A stretch of DNA of 64,000 nt from CALLCD01 sp039196965. Its GTDB lineage: Bacteria; Pseudomonadota; Alphaproteobacteria; Caulobacterales; Hyphomonadaceae. The notes under the pieces are model-generated. The model had not been told where the DNA came from, did not search any database, and saw only the letters and a list, made by a program, of their open reading frames with translations. Within the stretch, counting starts at the first letter, position 1. Each line of letters starts with the position of its first letter. Both the position numbers and the translations under genes were made by a program. The stretch covers positions 16,364-80,363 of the forward strand of contig JBCCUK010000020.1 of NCBI GenBank assembly GCA_039196965.1, in the 5' to 3' direction. Below are positions 60,592 to 64,000 of the stretch, in pieces.

Positions 60592-63369
60592 ATGACCAAC
60601 GATTTCAAATGGTACAGGATGCTCAGCATCCTTCTTGGCACATCAGCACTTATTTCAGCTCAGACAGCATTCGCGCAGGAAGAAGATCCTGTCGCAACAC
60701 AAGAGACCGAAGAAGAAGACGAGCAGGCTGTCCTTGGCCCTGTTGTTGTTCGCGGCCAGTTCATTCCTGACGAAAAACGCTCTACGTCAGAGATTTCAAG
60801 TTTACTTGACGAGGAAGCCTTCGCGCTTACCGGCGACGGGGATATTGCCGGTGCAATCAAACGTGTGTCCGGCGTTGCCATCAGTGATGGCAAGTTTGTT
60901 ATCGTTCGGGGCCTTAACGAGCGTTACTCGTCAGTCACTATTAATGGATCACCATTGCCAAGTCCTGAGCCACTCCGCCGGGTCGTGCCGCTTGATCTCA
61001 TTCCGACATCTTTCCTGACGGGCGCACTGGTTCAGAAAACATTCTCTCCGCAGTTCTCGGCTGAATTTGGCGGCGGTCTTGTCGAACTTCGTACCAAGTC
61101 AGTTCCAGACGAATTCTATTTCAATTTTGGTGCGTCGATCGCCAGCGATACCGTAACCACTGCCCAGGACGGCCTTGTCCAGGCTGGCGGTGACATTGAT
61201 TTTCTTGGCTTCGATGACGGCACCCGAACTGCGCCGGATATTATTCAAGAGGCCTTTTTCGGTCTCAATGGACTGGATACCGCTTTCATCGCTGCCAATC
61301 AAGATGCCATCGACTTGTCTCTCGGGGTTCCTGAGACGCTAATCACATTCATTGATGACATTGGTCCAGCCTATGGTTTCAGCACCGAATTCGGTGGTTA
61401 TTATGATCTTACGAGTGATCTGAAGATCGGCGCGAATTTCGCTGCCAACTGGAATGTCGACCAGCAAACGCGGCAAGGCCGCCGGGAACAGGGGCTCTCT
61501 TTTACGGCGACAAACGCTGATTCAGAGCCAATCGTAGGAGACTTTTCGGGCTTGGGCGGCGCAGCGGAGCTCTTTGATTTTACGAGTACCACCCAGAGCG
61601 TTTTCCTGAATGGTCTCGCAAACATAGGGGTGGAATATGGTTCGAACCACGAGCTGAATTGGACCAACTTCATCCTGCGCTCGACGACACGGGATACGCG
61701 TCTGAACCAAGGGGTCAATACGGAGGAAGATGGTGTCGAGCTTCTCGAAGAGAACTTTGAGTTTATCGAGAGCCAGGTGTGGCAGACGCAGGTCTCGGGC
61801 GATCATGCTTTTCCATCACTTTTCGATGTCGAACTTGGCTGGCGGGTAGCTTACGGAGAGGCTGATCGCGATGCGCCATTCCGGCGGAACTTCACGCGCG
61901 GGCGCGAGAGTCTCGATGAAGGGTTTCAGCTCCTGTTTTCGCCGACTCTGTCCGCTGGTTCATTGTCACCGGGCTCAGTCGGTGTGGACTTTTCTGAAGT
62001 CGCCGATGAAAATCTTGATCTCGGTGCAGACCTCCTTATTCCGACACAGCTTTTTGGAAACAGCGTAGACTTCAAATTTGGCTATGCGTACACGGACAAA
62101 TCACGGTTCTCATTCACGCGTGAGTTCAGCTTTGATGATGGCCCAGGCTTCGATGAGTTCATTGGCATCGTTCGAAATGATGTTCTGTTTACGGAAGCGA
62201 TCGCCGGTACCGAGATCTTTGACGCTAATTTTATCACCAACCCAATTTCGCAGGACAATGCAGAGTCTTCTCTTGAAGTACATGCTGGATATTTCGGTTT
62301 TGATGCTGAAGTCGGTCCCTACTTTCGCCTTGCCGCAGGTGCGCGATGGGAGGGCAGTGATCAGCTGACCACAAGCTTCACAACAGCTCAACCCGATGCG
62401 ACGTTGACCCAGTCGCTTGTTGACGGTGATTTCCTGCTTCCGAGCATTACGTTGACCTGGATACCGATCGGCGATCTGCAGGTTCGTCTTGGGTACTCAG
62501 AAACCATCACGCGGCCGCAATTCCGCGAATTGACGCCCGCCATCTTTTTCGATGACGCCACAGACCAGGATTTCATCGGTAACCCTTTCCTTCAGAACAG
62601 TGAGATCGACAATTTTGACCTCAGATTCGAATACTATTTTGGTCGGGGCCAATTCGTAACCTTAGGCGGTTTCTATAAGGACATCACAAATCCGATCGAG
62701 ACCACAACACTTCAGGTCGGTGGTCTCTTGGGACAGACATTTGTGAATGCGCCGTCCGCGGAGCTGTTCGGATTTGAATTCGAGTATGAGCAGACATTCG
62801 ATATTGGCGGATGGCTTCCAGCTGTCCCCATGCTGAACTCAGCAGATCTTGTCATTAAGACAAATTACACCTTCACCGACTCTGAGGTGAGCACGGATGG
62901 CGATGTTATCCTGTCTACAATCATTTCTGGCCAGCCAGCCTTCGGTAACTCCGTGGCGGCAGAGGGCGTTATTGTTGATGGCAGGCCTTTGCAGGGTCAG
63001 TCAGATCACCTTTTCAATCTCCAGATTGCTCTTGAGAATCCAGATATCAACGGAAAAGCGGCGTTACTTTTGAATTACGCTTCAGAGCGCATTCGCCAAA
63101 CAGAGAACCTCTCGGGTATTCCGCCGGCTCAGATTGAAGCAGGTCTCATACCTCCAGCTGTTGTTGAGCAAGTTCCTGTACTTCTTGATTTTGTTGCCAG
63201 CCGTGATTTTGAGACCTTCGGGACAACCTGGAACTTTGAATTTGCTGTCCGGAATATCATTGGCGATGACTATGAAGCTACTCAGGATTTTAATGACGGA
63301 ACGGTTGGATTGTTCGACGTGTACGATCTCGGTCGTGAATTTACAGGAACGATTACCGTGAAATTCTAG
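60592..63369 (+). CDS. TonB-dependent outer-membrane receptor
   Basis: A 925-residue receptor with a signal peptide (ending QTAFAQ) and an acidic linker (EEDPVATQETEEEDEQ). A plug domain follows (about residues 60-190: GDIAGAIKRVSGVAISDGKFVIVRGLNERYSSVTINGSPLPSPEP), then a 22-strand-type barrel ending GTITVKF. The linker is unusually acidic for a TonB-box region. It is paired with the duplicated-module lipoprotein, suggesting a surface-capture plus import unit; the ligand is unknown. GGAGG lies upstream of the ATG. No terminator is obvious. Confidence 0.92.
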   Translation: MTNDFKWYRMLSILLGTSALISAQTAFAQEEDPVATQETEEEDEQAVLGPVVVRGQFIPDEKRSTSEISSLLDEEAFALTGDGDIAGAIKRVSGVAISDGKFVIVRGLNERYSSVTINGSPLPSPEPLRRVVPLDLIPTSFLTGALVQKTFSPQFSAEFGGGLVELRTKSVPDEFYFNFGASIASDTVTTAQDGLVQAGGDIDFLGFDDGTRTAPDIIQEAFFGLNGLDTAFIAANQDAIDLSLGVPETLITFIDDIGPAYGFSTEFGGYYDLTSDLKIGANFAANWNVDQQTRQGRREQGLSFTATNADSEPIVGDFSGLGGAAELFDFTSTTQSVFLNGLANIGVEYGSNHELNWTNFILRSTTRDTRLNQGVNTEEDGVELLEENFEFIESQVWQTQVSGDHAFPSLFDVELGWRVAYGEADRDAPFRRNFTRGRESLDEGFQLLFSPTLSAGSLSPGSVGVDFSEVADENLDLGADLLIPTQLFGNSVDFKFGYAYTDKSRFSFTREFSFDDGPGFDEFIGIVRNDVLFTEAIAGTEIFDANFITNPISQDNAESSLEVHAGYFGFDAEVGPYFRLAAGARWEGSDQLTTSFTTAQPDATLTQSLVDGDFLLPSITLTWIPIGDLQVRLGYSETITRPQFRELTPAIFFDDATDQDFIGNPFLQNSEIDNFDLRFEYYFGRGQFVTLGGFYKDITNPIETTTLQVGGLLGQTFVNAPSAELFGFEFEYEQTFDIGGWLPAVPMLNSADLVIKTNYTFTDSEVSTDGDVILSTIISGQPAFGNSVAAEGVIVDGRPLQGQSDHLFNLQIALENPDINGKAALLLNYASERIRQTENLSGIPPAQIEAGLIPPAVVEQVPVLLDFVASRDFETFGTTWNFEFAVRNIIGDDYEATQDFNDGTVGLFDVYDLGREFTGTITVKF

Positions 63370-63435
63370 GCGTTTTCTGGATCGGCTCTCGCTTCTTCGC
63401 AAATTGCTTAAAACCGTTACGCGATTGTCATATTG

Positions 63436-63453
63436 GATACAAGAAAGTGTATC
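63436..63453. promoter_or_regulatory. Operator-like dyad upstream of the XRE gene
   Basis: GATACA-N6-TGTATC, perfect 6 bp arms, 41 bp before the chosen XRE start, beside a possible -35 TTGTCA (63425-63430). Good geometry for XRE autoregulation. Confidence 0.5.
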
Positions 63454-63494
63454 TGGGCGGTGATAAGCGATGAATGCAGTTCAGGGAGATGCGT

Positions 63495-63791
63495 ATGGGG
63501 GCAGACTATGCGGATGTCGAAGCGAGATTGGTCGCTCTGGAAAACAAGGTGAATCAGCTTTGTTTGTCGCTTTCGTCTCTTCCTTCGAATGTCATGAAAG
63601 ATATCTCAAGCGGCGAAAATCCGATCCGAGCCATCCGGCGGTGGAGGTTAATGACCCAGAAGGAGCTCGCTGAAGCGGCGGGAATGGGGGTCAACCATGT
63701 TTCGCGCATCGAGAACGGGGCTCAATTCAGCATGAGAACGGCTCGGAGCCTTGCGGAAGCACTGAAAGTTAGATTGGACGATATAGCCTGA
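63495..63791 (+). CDS. XRE family helix-turn-helix regulator
   Basis: About 98 residues: an N-terminal coiled segment (VEARLVALENKVNQLCLSL) and a C-terminal Cro/C1-type HTH (RRWRLMTQKELAEAAGMGVNHVSRIENG). Such small regulators act as dimers and often control adjacent genes or toxin modules. I choose the ATG at 63495, which has AGGGAG upstream; ATGs at 63474 and 63489 would add up to seven residues. Its operator candidates lie on both sides. Confidence 0.85.
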   Translation: MGADYADVEARLVALENKVNQLCLSLSSLPSNVMKDISSGENPIRAIRRWRLMTQKELAEAAGMGVNHVSRIENGAQFSMRTARSLAEALKVRLDDIA

Positions 63792-63916
63792 AAATGGAGC
63801 CCATTTGTTCAAGAGCGCAATGATCGGTTCGTAGTTCTGAACTTTGTTTAACGGCAACAATCTTGCAGCGATTCATCTATTGGTAGCAAAGTGGGCGATG
63901 AAATTCTTGTAAGCGA

Positions 63917-63937
63917 CAGAATTCTGGCGGAATTCCG
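63917..63937. promoter_or_regulatory. Two tandem perfect 10 bp palindromes
   Basis: CAGAATTCTG (63917-63926) and CGGAATTCCG (63928-63937), each perfectly palindromic, centres 11 bp apart, i.e. on the same face of the helix. A -10-like TTAAAAT follows at 63948. They probably control a gene beyond the window edge. Confidence 0.6.
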
Positions 63938-64000
63938 TTTATTTCTGTTAAAATGACGTGCGCATAATAGTTGCTCGTGACAAAGTTCGGCGGGCCACAA

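Noticed and set aside
1..64000. tRNA, rRNA genes and CRISPR arrays
   Set aside because: No cloverleaf-like segment, rRNA signature or regularly spaced repeat was seen in the intergenic regions.

Overview
The window is a chromosomal stretch of an alphaproteobacterium, most likely a marine or aquatic member of the Parvularculales/Caulobacterales side (Parvularculaceae- or Hyphomonadaceae-like). I infer this from the block dgt - SPOR protein - nagZ - scpA - scpB - tatA - tatB - tatC, from a pyrB/degenerate-pyrC pair, from gatCA, an ErpA-type A-type carrier and an H-NS-like protein, and from the large TonB-dependent receptors and many exported peptidases. No rRNA, tRNA, CRISPR array, transposase or integrase was recognised. 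Genes are densely packed on both strands, with many 1-16 bp overlaps.

Layout. 0-7.5 kb: an NTF2-like secreted protein, fumC, hemH, a MipA-type outer-membrane protein and a MarR regulator that share an operator sequence, a solitary RusA-like nuclease, a TauD-type dioxygenase, and a coupled sulfotransferase-like/class IV aminotransferase pair. 7.6-15.3 kb: a serine carboxypeptidase with a carboxyltransferase and a 71-residue biotin carrier; a divergent GIN-domain protein/lipoprotein pair around a palindrome-rich promoter; a prolyl-oligopeptidase; an MBL hydrolase; grxD. 15.4-24 kb: a lytic transglycosylase lipoprotein, an acyl-CoA synthetase, an Oar-like TonB receptor, and SRPBCC, SOUL and TPR proteins. 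24.3-25.2 kb: a two-gene lysis cassette (M15 peptidase plus three-TM holin of the gene-transfer-agent type). 25-31 kb: an S41-like protein, a bciA-type 8-vinyl reductase (a bacteriochlorophyll gene) and a type B putA. 31-37 kb: degenerate pyrC, pyrB, ruvX, gatC, gatA (no gatB), a small membrane protein, xthA. 37-42.9 kb: a DUF547 lipoprotein, a nitroreductase, and a LysR regulator followed by a membrane hybrid histidine kinase. 42.9-49.5 kb: the conserved erpA/dgt/SPOR/nagZ/scpAB/tatABC block, lacking its usual argS and serS. 49.5-57 kb: an amidase with a Tat-like signal, tlyA, a glycine-zipper protein, an RluA-type synthase, a methyltransferase, an H-NS-like protein, aroC and pdxH. 57.5-63.8 kb: a surface lipoprotein made of two tandem homologous modules, a strong intergenic hairpin, a TonB receptor, and an XRE regulator with palindromic sites on both sides.

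The best candidates for undescribed biology are the duplicated-module lipoprotein/TonB-receptor pair (57.5-63.4 kb), the solitary lysis cassette (24.3-25.2 kb), the isolated bciA (26.8 kb) and the sulfotransferase/aminotransferase couple (5.8-7.5 kb). Several palindromic operators (4.0/4.5 kb, 11.7 kb, 26.6 kb, 63.4 kb, 63.9 kb) are directly visible, but their regulators are inferred. All family assignments come from reading motifs, not from database searches.
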